Shown piece after piece: positions 51,693 through 64,000 of a stretch of 64,000 nt of DNA (the first letter of the stretch is position 1; each line of letters opens with the position of its first letter). The notes beneath the pieces were generated by a model that was not told where the DNA came from, ran no database searches, and saw nothing but the letters and a program-made list of their open reading frames with translations. The position numbers and the translations under genes are program-made. The stretch spans positions 4,278,001 through 4,342,000 of the forward strand of contig NZ_PJMQ01000001.1 in NCBI RefSeq assembly GCF_002846335.1. Direction: 5' to 3'. The DNA comes from Janthinobacterium sp. 61. GTDB taxonomy: Bacteria; Pseudomonadota; Gammaproteobacteria; Burkholderiales; Burkholderiaceae_D.

Positions 51693-51769
51693 TGGTAGGG
51701 CTGGTTGGACTCGAACCAACGACCCCCGCGTTATCAACACGGTGCTCTAACCAGCTGAGCTACAGCCCC
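51693..51769 (-). tRNA. tRNA-Ile (GAT)
   Basis: Seventy-seven bases, GGGGCTGTAGCTCAG to the encoded CCA. Anticodon GAT in the loop TTGATAA. First tRNA of the 16S-23S spacer. Confidence 0.97.
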
Positions 51770-51845
51770 AAATGCTGTTCTTTATATTAACAGCCGATAA
51801 GTGTGAACATTTGATGCGTGAATCATTACTGATTCGTGCAAACTC

Positions 51846-53379
<1,534 letters not shown>

Positions 53380-53646
53380 AATCTCTGTTACTTTGCCATT
53401 TTATTGGCACCGTCTTGCGACGGGTCGCTCACTCAAAAAACTGACAGGCTACTTCCGAAGAAGTATCCTATTTCATTATTTCTTGTGAACATTTGATATT
53501 TTAAGTTAGACGCCAATCCGAAGATTGGCGCTGCACTTACATCAAATGCCCACACTTATCGACTGTTAATTGTTAAAGAACTGTAATCGGTTACTGCTTT
53601 CGCGCTATCGACAAAGCGTTGTGTTTGTCAGCTGCGAAGAAGGAGG
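53380..53646 (-). other. rRNA operon 1 leader region
   Basis: Between promoter and 16S. It holds boxA-like TTCTTTAACA (53571-53580, minus strand) for antitermination, and a UUCG-loop hairpin CGCCAATC/GATTGGCG at 53511-53530. The loop and position are the same in operon 2, but the stem sequence differs and still pairs. Confidence 0.7.
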
Positions 53647-53675
53647 AGTATGAAGCATTTCACTACATCCGTCAA
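53647..53675 (-). promoter_or_regulatory. rRNA operon 1 promoter
   Basis: Minus-strand TTGACG (53670-53675), 17-base spacer, CATACT (53647-53652). A-rich UP-like sequence (GTAGTAAAAAAGAAGG) lies immediately upstream. The counterpart in operon 2 has TTGACG and CATAAT at the same spacing. Confidence 0.75.
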
Positions 53676-54035
53676 CCTTCTTTTTTACTACCCTCACCGT
53701 TTCCAGTGATCCCTTTGTTTCGCAAACTGCAGCGTCTCATTGGGGAGGCGAACTATAGCAAAGCTATACGCAGGCAGCAAGGTTTATTCTACGAAAGTGT
53801 GAAATTTAATTATGCGATGCCATATCGCCATCAAATTGACCAGGTAATACCATCCGGAACGCCCTGGTGCCCGTTGACGCTTGCATATGAACGGGCTGAT
53901 CTACATGCAACTGCACCAGCCCCGCGCCGGCCAGGCAACTGCAGCAGCATCGACAAGGAAGATAACAGCAGTTGACGGCAGCATTAGCAGTAATTTGCCA
54001 GTAATGCCTGGAGAATAAATCTCCAGACGAAAAAA
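53676..54035. other. Spacer between the tandem rRNA operons
   Basis: About 360 bases with the UP-element region of operon 1 at its left. I see no gene or mobile element. A short hairpin CTGGAGA/TCTCCAG (54008-54026) stands just before the operon 2 terminator palindrome. The spacing leaves no room for another gene between the operons. Confidence 0.6.
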
Positions 54036-54060
54036 AACCCCACCGGAGTCCGGTGGGGTT
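54036..54060 (-). terminator. rRNA operon 2 terminator
   Basis: Same 12-base-arm palindrome as at 48176-48200, with the T run on the minus strand. Confidence 0.88.
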
Positions 54061-54081
54061 TTTCTCTACTGCGAATAACAA

Positions 54082-54196
54082 GCCTGACGATAACCTACTT
54101 TCACACTGGTTGCAGCACTATCATCGGCGCAAAGTTGTTTCACGGTCCTGTTCGGGATGGGAAGGGGTGGGACCAACTTGCTATGGTCATCAGGCA
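54082..54196 (-). rRNA. rrf: 5S ribosomal RNA (operon 2)
   Basis: Same sequence as the operon 1 copy as far as I can read, offset by 5860 bases. Confidence 0.93.
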
Positions 54197-54334
54197 TAAC
54201 TTGTACTGGCATTTGTCCTCAATTGAGCGACAAAGCCTGAATCTGGAAGAAGCAAAGATTGGGGTAATGAATAGTAGTATCAACAAACTCACAACGTTGT
54301 ACCGTCTTATCCTCTGTACCTGCTAAGGTTATAG

Positions 54335-57209
<2,875 letters not shown>

Positions 57210-57451
57210 TATAACGTTAGCCTCTGAAGACCGAAGTCATCAAAGAGCGCTACAGGGATAAGAAAGTACAACGTTGTTGCTTGTTTGTTGATACATACAA
57301 TCATTACCCATCGATTTGCTTTTTACGGCAAATCAATCAATAAATAATCTTTACTTCTTCCAGATTGTTAAAGAACATACAGCACTTGATCTCGAAAAGA
57401 CCAAACCTAAATCCCGGCGCATTAATCAGCACTGATTTACGTTTGAACTTT

Positions 57452-57527
57452 TGGTGGAGGATGACGGGATCGAACCGACGACCCCCTGCTTGCAAAGCAG
57501 GTGCTCTCCCAGCTGAGCTAATCCCCC
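57452..57527 (-). tRNA. tRNA-Ala (TGC), operon 2
   Basis: Same sequence as the operon 1 tRNA-Ala, anticodon TGC, encoded CCA. Confidence 0.97.
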
Positions 57528-57552
57528 TAGGGTATTTCCAGACTGCAGAAAC

Positions 57553-57629
57553 TGGTAGGGCTGGTTGGACTCGAACCAACGACCCCCGCGTTATCAACAC
57601 GGTGCTCTAACCAGCTGAGCTACAGCCCC
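57553..57629 (-). tRNA. tRNA-Ile (GAT), operon 2
   Basis: Same sequence as the operon 1 tRNA-Ile, anticodon GAT, encoded CCA. Confidence 0.97.
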
Positions 57630-57707
57630 AAATGCTGTTCTTTATATTAACAGCCGATAAGTGTGAACATTTGATGCGTGAATCATTTACATGATTCGTG
57701 CAAACTC

Positions 57708-59241
<1,534 letters not shown>

Positions 59242-59507
59242 AATCTCTGTTACTTTGCCATTTTATTGGCACCGTCTTGCGACGGGTCGCTCACTCAAAA
59301 AACTGACAGGCTACTTCCGAAGAAGTATCCTATTTCATTATTTCTTGTGAACATTTGATATTTTAAGTTTTACAGCGATCCGAAGATCACTGCTGCACTT
59401 ACATCAAATGCCCACACTTATCGACTGTTAATTGTTAAAGAACTGTGATCGGTACTGCTTTCGCGCTATCGACAAAGCGTTGTGTTTGTCAGCTGCGAAG
59501 AAGGAAG
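59242..59507 (-). other. rRNA operon 2 leader region
   Basis: boxA-like TTCTTTAACA (59433-59442) and UUCG-loop hairpin CAGCGATC/GATCACTG (59373-59392). The hairpin occupies the same place as in operon 1 but with different stem bases, and one U-G pair keeps it closed. Confidence 0.7.
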
Positions 59508-59536
59508 ATTATGAAGCGTTTCGGCCATTTCGTCAA
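59508..59536 (-). promoter_or_regulatory. rRNA operon 2 promoter
   Basis: Minus-strand TTGACG (59531-59536), 17-base spacer, CATAAT (59508-59513), with an A-rich tract directly upstream. Confidence 0.78.
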
Positions 59537-59736
59537 CCTTCTTTTTTTACTACCCAGCCCCGGAAGGCTGTCCCTTTTGTGCCGCAAACTAGTGCGTCTC
59601 ATCGGGGAGGCGAACTATAGCAAAGCGCCCCAGTAGTAGCAAGGCTTTTCCGGAGCTTTTGCATGCAACTGCTACAATTTCGCCCCCTTCGCGCCAAACG
59701 GCGCTTGCCTATATATAGAACCATAGAAGATTCACC
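59537..59736. other. Divergent upstream region, rRNA operon 2 and transporter
   Basis: Holds the UP-like tract of the rRNA promoter on the left and, presumably, the transporter promoter on the right (a TACAAT is visible near 59674 without a good -35). No gene seen. Confidence 0.5.
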
Positions 59737-61116
59737 ATGAAACAACAAGCTCAAGGATCAGGCCTGACCCTGAAACGAGCTGGCTTTACCACTGGCTTCG
59801 GCGTGCTCGCCGCCACCCTCGGCTCCGCAGTCGGTCTCGGCAACATCTGGAAATTCCCCTATCTGACGGGTGCCAATGGGGGCGCCGGCTTCCTGCTCAT
59901 CTATTTGCTCGCCACCCTATTAGTGGGATTGCCCGTGATGATCGCGGAAATTACCCTGGGGCGCCGGGCCAAGGTCAATCCCATCTCGACCATGGAACAA
60001 CTGGCACCGAAGGGCAAGCCCTGGTGGCTAGTTGGTGTGATCGGCATGGTCGCAGCCTTCCTGATCGTCGCGTTCTACTCGGAAGTGGTCGGCTGGGTGT
60101 TTGCCTATATCGCCAAGGCCATCGATGGCTCCATCCTCAGCAGCGACAAGCTGGTGACGGAAGCGGCCTTCGCTTCACTGATCAGCAATCCCCTGCAATC
60201 GCTGTTGTGGCAATGGGGCGTGCTGCTGTTTATCGGCGGCATCCTGATGCTGGGCGTGACCAAGGGCATCGAGGCGATCGCCAAGAAGCTGATGCCGCTG
60301 CTATTTCTGTTACTACTGCTGCTATGTGCGGTCAGCCTGTCGCTGGATAAAGCGGGCGAAGGCCTGGCCTTTTTGTTCCGCCCGGACTTCAGCAAGCTGA
60401 CGGCTTCCGTCGTGTTGACCGCGATGGGCCTGGCCTTCTTCAAGTTATCTGTCGGCATGGGCACGATGATGACCTACGGCAGCTATTTCCGCGATGATCA
60501 GAATATCCCCGTCACGACTTTGCGCGTGATGGCTGCCGACCTCGGTGTATCGATGCTGGCTGGCATCGCCATCTTCCCCGCCGTGTTCACGTTTGGCTTC
60601 GCCCCCAGCGCGGGACCGTCGCTGGTGTTCATCACCATCCCCGCCGTGTTTTCGCAAATTCCCATGGGGCAAGTTCTGATGGTGGTGTTCTTCATCCTGG
60701 CCGCAGTCGCCGCCACGGGCGCGATGCTGTCGCTGATGGAAGTGCCCGTGGTGATCTTCCATGAACGCTTTGGCTGGACACGTGCCAAGGCTACGGTTGT
60801 GACCATGCTGCTGCTGGCCATGCTCGGTTCCGTATGCGCGCTGAGTAACAGCACCCTGGCGGACTTCAAGCTGTTTAATTTGAACATGTTTAATCTGTTC
60901 GACTTCGTCTCGTCGAATATCTTCCTGCCCGTGGGTGGGATCGCGATTGCCTTGTTCACAGGCTGGGCCTGGGGCAAGCAACATTTCATCGATGCGATCG
61001 GCAATCACGGACAGTTGCAGAACAAGGCCCTGGCGCATGTGCTGCTGTTCCTGCTGCGCTTTGTCTCGCCCGTGCTGATCCTGATCGTGATGCTGAAAGG
61101 TTTGAAGGTTTTCTAA
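59737..61116 (+). CDS. Sodium-dependent neurotransmitter-symporter family transporter
   Basis: Inner-membrane Na+-coupled symporter of 459 residues (SNF/LeuT fold, the 11-12 helix bacterial form). The signature near the N-terminus reads LGSAVGLGNIWKFPYLTGANGGAGFLL, with the Na+ and substrate-site unwound helix 1, then LPVMIAEITLGRRAK. The substrate is likely an amino acid or related amine, not specified by sequence. It stands alone between the rRNA operon and the convergent vanX-like gene, with only 12 bases between their stops. Confidence 0.93.
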   Translation: MKQQAQGSGLTLKRAGFTTGFGVLAATLGSAVGLGNIWKFPYLTGANGGAGFLLIYLLATLLVGLPVMIAEITLGRRAKVNPISTMEQLAPKGKPWWLVGVIGMVAAFLIVAFYSEVVGWVFAYIAKAIDGSILSSDKLVTEAAFASLISNPLQSLLWQWGVLLFIGGILMLGVTKGIEAIAKKLMPLLFLLLLLLCAVSLSLDKAGEGLAFLFRPDFSKLTASVVLTAMGLAFFKLSVGMGTMMTYGSYFRDDQNIPVTTLRVMAADLGVSMLAGIAIFPAVFTFGFAPSAGPSLVFITIPAVFSQIPMGQVLMVVFFILAAVAATGAMLSLMEVPVVIFHERFGWTRAKATVVTMLLLAMLGSVCALSNSTLADFKLFNLNMFNLFDFVSSNIFLPVGGIAIALFTGWAWGKQHFIDAIGNHGQLQNKALAHVLLFLLRFVSPVLILIVMLKGLKVF

Positions 61117-61128
61117 CTGCTTCAGTAA

Positions 61129-61743
61129 CTAGAGCACCCGGGTGTAGGTCTGGCGCACCAGCACCCGGTCGCCGCAATCGAAATGCCACCATTCGCTGTT
61201 GATGCCAAAAAAGCCCGCCTGGAACATGGCGTCCCGCAACAAGCGGCGGTGTTCTACTTGCTCCTGCGTAATTTCCCCTTTTTCCAGCAAAACCAGTTCC
61301 AGCGCTGGATGCGAGCGCTCACTGAGGTCATCAAAGCCCGTGCCCATGTCCAGTTCCTGCCCGTCAGGTCCGACGATGGTGATGTCGAGCGCCATGCCGA
61401 ACGAGTGGATCGAGCCGCGCGATGGTTCAGCGATATAGCCGAGCAACTCCGTTCCCTGCAGCGCATCCCACAGTTGCTGCTGCACCCGCTGCGGACGCAG
61501 GGCGTCGAGCACCAATAAATGATGATCGGGGCGATGCGCGGCCAGCCAGGCCACGGCCTGTTCCAGTGCCGCGGCCGCATCGCGATGCAGCCAGGCGCAA
61601 TCGATGGGGTTATATAAATCGCGGCCGACAAAATTGTCGGGCGTAGCGTAGCGCAAGTCGACGGCGATGCCGTCAATACTGCTCAGGTGGCGAAATTGCG
61701 GATCGCTGCCGACCGCTTCCAATTGCAAACTTGCAACAGACAT
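61129..61743 (-). CDS. D-Ala-D-Ala dipeptidase (VanX/DdpX family)
   Basis: Zinc dipeptidase of 204 residues cleaving D-alanyl-D-alanine. It shows LRYATPDNFVG near the N-terminus, LLVLDALRP, the zinc motif SIHSFGMALDITI (H and D ligands) and C-terminal EWWHFDCGD (catalytic Glu, ligand His). ATG 61743 with an AGAGGAG ribosome site overlaps the LysR stop as TGATG, so the two genes are coupled. No vanHA genes are nearby, so D-Ala-D-Ala salvage rather than vancomycin resistance is the sensible reading. The longer upstream frame is LysR shadow. Confidence 0.92.
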   Translation of the reverse strand: MSVASLQLEAVGSDPQFRHLSSIDGIAVDLRYATPDNFVGRDLYNPIDCAWLHRDAAAALEQAVAWLAAHRPDHHLLVLDALRPQRVQQQLWDALQGTELLGYIAEPSRGSIHSFGMALDITIVGPDGQELDMGTGFDDLSERSHPALELVLLEKGEITQEQVEHRRLLRDAMFQAGFFGINSEWWHFDCGDRVLVRQTYTRVL

Positions 61744-62645
61744 CAGACTCCTCTTTCCAGGCAGTTGCGCGCCGCCACGCCAATGCTGTCGGCCAGCCGC
61801 CGCGCGCCATGGGACAGCGGCGAGTGGCTCGCCGTCAATAAATACAGTTGGATGGGGATGCTCGGCGCCCAAGGACGGCGCTGCAGGCGATCGGGCGAGC
61901 CGGAGGCGGCCGTAAACGGGTCGACCACGGCCATGCCGGCGCCCGCTTCCACCAGGGAGCGGGCAATTTGATAGGTTTGCACCACGGTACTGAAGACAGG
62001 GTGGATATCCTGCGCCTCGCAAGCGGCCACCACCAGTTCGCCCAGCGGATCGTTGTCCGCATGGCCGATCAGCTCGCCATTCAAACCATGCGCCGTCAAC
62101 GGCGTGCCGCAATCTGCCCCCTGCCAGGTGCCGGTCGGCGCAATCACCGTCATGACACCGTGCGCAATGGGTTCGGCCACGATGCCCGGATGGCGCGGGT
62201 CTTGCAGCGATACGGCCAGGTCCGCTTCACCAAGGCGCAGGGTATTGACGATCTCGCCCGTGTGGTGGGTGGCCAGTTGGCAACGCGTGTGGGGAAAGTC
62301 GCGGCGCCACTCCGTCATGGCAAACGGCAAGACGCTGATGGCGAGCGTCGGCGTGGACACCAAACGGATGGTCTCCACCGCATGGCCCTTCAGGCTGGCC
62401 GCCAGGCGGCGGATGCCCAATAAATCGCGGTTGAGCTTTTCCGTCTCGACAAACAGGCGGTGCGCCTCCGGTTTCGGGTACAGCTTGCCCCGCACGCGCT
62501 CGAACAGTGGCATGCCCAGTTGCAACTCACAGTGCTGCAAGACCTTGGTCACGGCCGGCTGCGAAATATGCAGCACCTGGGCCGCGCCGCTGATGGTGCC
62601 AACTTGCATGATGGCATGAAACACTTCGATATGACGCAGCCGCAT
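61743..62645 (-). CDS. LysR-family transcriptional regulator
   Basis: A 300-residue LysR protein. The N-terminal HTH (MRLRHIEVFHAIMQVGTISGAAQVLHISQPAVTKVLQHCE region) and co-inducer-binding domain are complete. AAAGGA precedes the start. It is in the same direction as, and translationally coupled to, the dipeptidase gene, unlike the usual divergent layout. It may sense a muropeptide or D-amino acid; that is inference from neighbours. Confidence 0.92.
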   Translation of the reverse strand: MRLRHIEVFHAIMQVGTISGAAQVLHISQPAVTKVLQHCELQLGMPLFERVRGKLYPKPEAHRLFVETEKLNRDLLGIRRLAASLKGHAVETIRLVSTPTLAISVLPFAMTEWRRDFPHTRCQLATHHTGEIVNTLRLGEADLAVSLQDPRHPGIVAEPIAHGVMTVIAPTGTWQGADCGTPLTAHGLNGELIGHADNDPLGELVVAACEAQDIHPVFSTVVQTYQIARSLVEAGAGMAVVDPFTAASGSPDRLQRRPWAPSIPIQLYLLTASHSPLSHGARRLADSIGVAARNCLERGV

Positions 62646-62728
62646 GAGCTATTCCTTTACCTTGCCGTGGCCACTTGGGCCGTCAACGTTCAGCATATAA
62701 GAAAAAGTCATGGGTTGGAACGGCCGTG

Positions 62729-63529
62729 CTACTTTGTTGCAACAGCCGGCGCCAGCGTCGTCAGCACTTCCAGCAAGGCCGCCGTTTCGCCATCGGGCGT
62801 GCCGTCAAACAATGTGTTGCGGTATTTCATCTGGAAGGCGATCAGCACATTGCGCGTCGCTTCGTCGAAGATGCCCGTATTCGGCGTCGCGTAACCGTGC
62901 TGGGCTAGCTTCTTCTGGAACCAGACGGCGTCCGGCACTTGCTGCTCAAAAATAAGGCGCTGCGCGGCAACACGGTTGGCATCGGGCCAGACGATCAGGC
63001 CCGCATCGGCCAGCTGGCGCCATGGAAACAGGGGGCCCGGATCCTGCTTGCGCTGCGGGGCGATTTCGTTGTGGCCGAGGATATTTTCCGGCGCGATGTT
63101 GTAGCGTGCCTGGATATCTTTCAACAACGGAATCAACTCATCAATCTGTGCCTGCGGGAAGGGATACCAGAGGCGGCCTTCCGGCGTGTCCTTGTAGCCG
63201 GGGTTGACGATCTCGATGCCGATCGAGCTGACATTCAACTGTGTATAAGTCTTCCAGTTACTCACACCCGCGTGATTGGCCTGGCGCGATTCGTCGACCA
63301 GCACGTAAAACTTCGGCTTGTCCGTGTCGGTCAACAAATAATGGCTGCTGACTACTTGTTCTGTCAGGATCTTGATCGAACGCGGCAAGTCGCTGACCGT
63401 GTAATGGAGGACGATGAATTTCACGCGCGGGCTCTGGCTGCGCGCCGTCAAACTATGGTCGAGATGCGGCGCGGGCGTGGTACAGGCGGAGAGCAGGGCC
63501 ACCAGCAGGGCGAGGGCGATTTTTTTCAT
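62729..63529 (-). CDS. amiD: N-acetylmuramoyl-L-alanine amidase, lipoprotein (AmiD-like)
   Basis: Zinc amidase of 266 residues that splits the bond between muramic acid (or anhydro-muramic acid) and L-alanine. Lipobox LLSAC with cysteine near residue 16 predicts lipoprotein anchoring. Amidase_2 zinc motifs are IVLHYTVSD and, near the C-terminal side, ILGHNEIAPQRKQDPGP. A peptidoglycan-binding type 1 domain follows (WFQKKLAQHGY...FDEATRNVLIAFQMKYR). It begins 31 bases after the sugar-kinase gene stop, so the two are probably one operon. Confidence 0.92.
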   Translation of the reverse strand: MKKIALALLVALLSACTTPAPHLDHSLTARSQSPRVKFIVLHYTVSDLPRSIKILTEQVVSSHYLLTDTDKPKFYVLVDESRQANHAGVSNWKTYTQLNVSSIGIEIVNPGYKDTPEGRLWYPFPQAQIDELIPLLKDIQARYNIAPENILGHNEIAPQRKQDPGPLFPWRQLADAGLIVWPDANRVAAQRLIFEQQVPDAVWFQKKLAQHGYATPNTGIFDEATRNVLIAFQMKYRNTLFDGTPDGETAALLEVLTTLAPAVATK

Positions 63530-63559
63530 GCAAGATCCATGGTCGGGTTAATAAAATAA

Positions 63560-64000
63560 TCAGTCTTTGCCGGCATACAAGCTGGCCGTCCTGGCTGCCA
63601 ACTTGGCTGCGGCCTCATGCGAACGGGCAACTTTTTGCTCCATCATCAACGATACCGGCAAAGCGGCGCGCATGGCAACCGCGATGGCTGGGTGCAATTG
63701 CGCCGCCCGCCCCGCCAGCACCACGGGACGGGGGCCGTACCGCGCCGTCAGGGCCAGCACCAGGCGCGCCAGTTCCCGCCCCGCGCACTGCAAGATATCC
63801 AGCGCGAACGGGTCGCTTTCCGCACTGGCGGCCACGGCCAGCGCCAGCCGGCCGATAGCGCCCCGGTCCTGGCCATACATGAAGGCGCGCGACAATGACC
63901 AGTCGCTGCCGCCCAGTTGCGCAAACACGGCTTGGGCCATGGGCGAACTTTGCCAGCTACCGGGTGCCTCGTCTTCGCGGCGCCAGATATGGCGCAAGGC
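63560..64000 (-). CDS. BadF/BadG/BcrA/BcrD ATPase family (N-acetylglucosamine-kinase-like), 5' end outside window
   Basis: The C-terminal 146 residues of an ASKHA-fold kinase; the frame stays open at base 64000. The PVVLAGRAAQLHPAIAVAMRAALP segment matches the C-terminal adenosine-binding region of the BadF-type N-acetylglucosamine kinases. With AmiD and the D-Ala-D-Ala dipeptidase nearby, phosphorylation of GlcNAc or anhydro-MurNAc released from peptidoglycan is a plausible role. Substrate motifs lie outside the window. Confidence 0.75.
   Translation of the reverse strand, partial: ALRHIWRREDEAPGSWQSSPMAQAVFAQLGGSDWSLSRAFMYGQDRGAIGRLALAVAASAESDPFALDILQCAGRELARLVLALTARYGPRPVVLAGRAAQLHPAIAVAMRAALPVSLMMEQKVARSHEAAAKLAARTASLYAGKD

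Noticed and set aside
61129..61743. Vancomycin resistance locus because of the VanX-like gene
   Set aside because: No vanH, vanA/B, vanR or vanS nearby and a Gram-negative context; such dipeptidases commonly serve D-Ala-D-Ala salvage.

Overview
The window looks like a piece of a betaproteobacterial chromosome of the order Burkholderiales. It most resembles family Oxalobacteraceae (Janthinobacterium/Massilia-like). This rests on the high GC content, the mla-yadGH-bolA-murA-hisGD-hisC gene order, a LiuR-type regulon that contains aceK, and rRNA operons of the 16S-Ile-Ala-23S-5S type. I had no database, so the family assignment is from memory of gene order and protein sequence.

Layout. (1) 1-11674, all minus strand: a long co-directional run. 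It starts with an Mla phospholipid-trafficking operon (mlaF-E-D-A-C-B), then a YadGH-type ABC exporter, a BolA/IbaG protein, murA, and the start of the his operon (hisG, hisD, hisC). A solitary DNA methyltransferase with a histone-H1-like tail sits between hisD and hisC. (2) 11866-24780, minus strand: glutamate synthase (gltD, gltB), a REP-associated (RAYT-like) transposase with flanking inverted repeats and a damaged HUH motif, a PAS histidine kinase with an OmpR-type response regulator, a large SNF2-family helicase, and decayed remnants of a DUF2341-like gene. (3) 25418-37632, mainly plus strand: tex, a GNAT acetyltransferase, grxD, ubiX, a small XRE-type regulator with its own palindromic operator (minus strand), then a LiuR-controlled branched-chain/fatty-acid catabolic cluster (liuR, isovaleryl-CoA dehydrogenase, aceK, thiolase, SDR, second acyl-CoA dehydrogenase). 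(4) 37633-48200: a strongly promoted unannotated transcript, a BrkB/YihY membrane protein, LD-carboxypeptidase, a TonB-dependent receptor, a peptide-type solute-binding protein, a fused SpmA-SpmB-like protein and PBP4 (dacB). (5) 48176-59536: two complete rRNA operons in tandem on the minus strand. (6) 59737-64000: a sodium-dependent transporter and a peptidoglycan-recycling group (VanX-like dipeptidase, LysR regulator, AmiD-like amidase, BadF-type sugar kinase cut by the window edge).

The genes are mostly core metabolism and envelope maintenance: outer-membrane lipid asymmetry, peptidoglycan precursor synthesis, remodelling and recycling, histidine and glutamate synthesis, and leucine catabolism linked to the glyoxylate bypass through AceK.

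The least explained material is noncoding. Two diverged copies of a dispersed structured repeat lie directly 3' of ubiX and of the acyl-CoA dehydrogenase, with covarying hairpins. A roughly 260-nt transcript has a near-consensus promoter, a tandem 30-nt repeat and a strong terminator. A domesticated-looking RAYT is bracketed by inverted REP-like motifs. The two 23S genes differ by a cluster of substitutions, some of them compensatory, in one helix. These are the main candidates for undescribed biology here.
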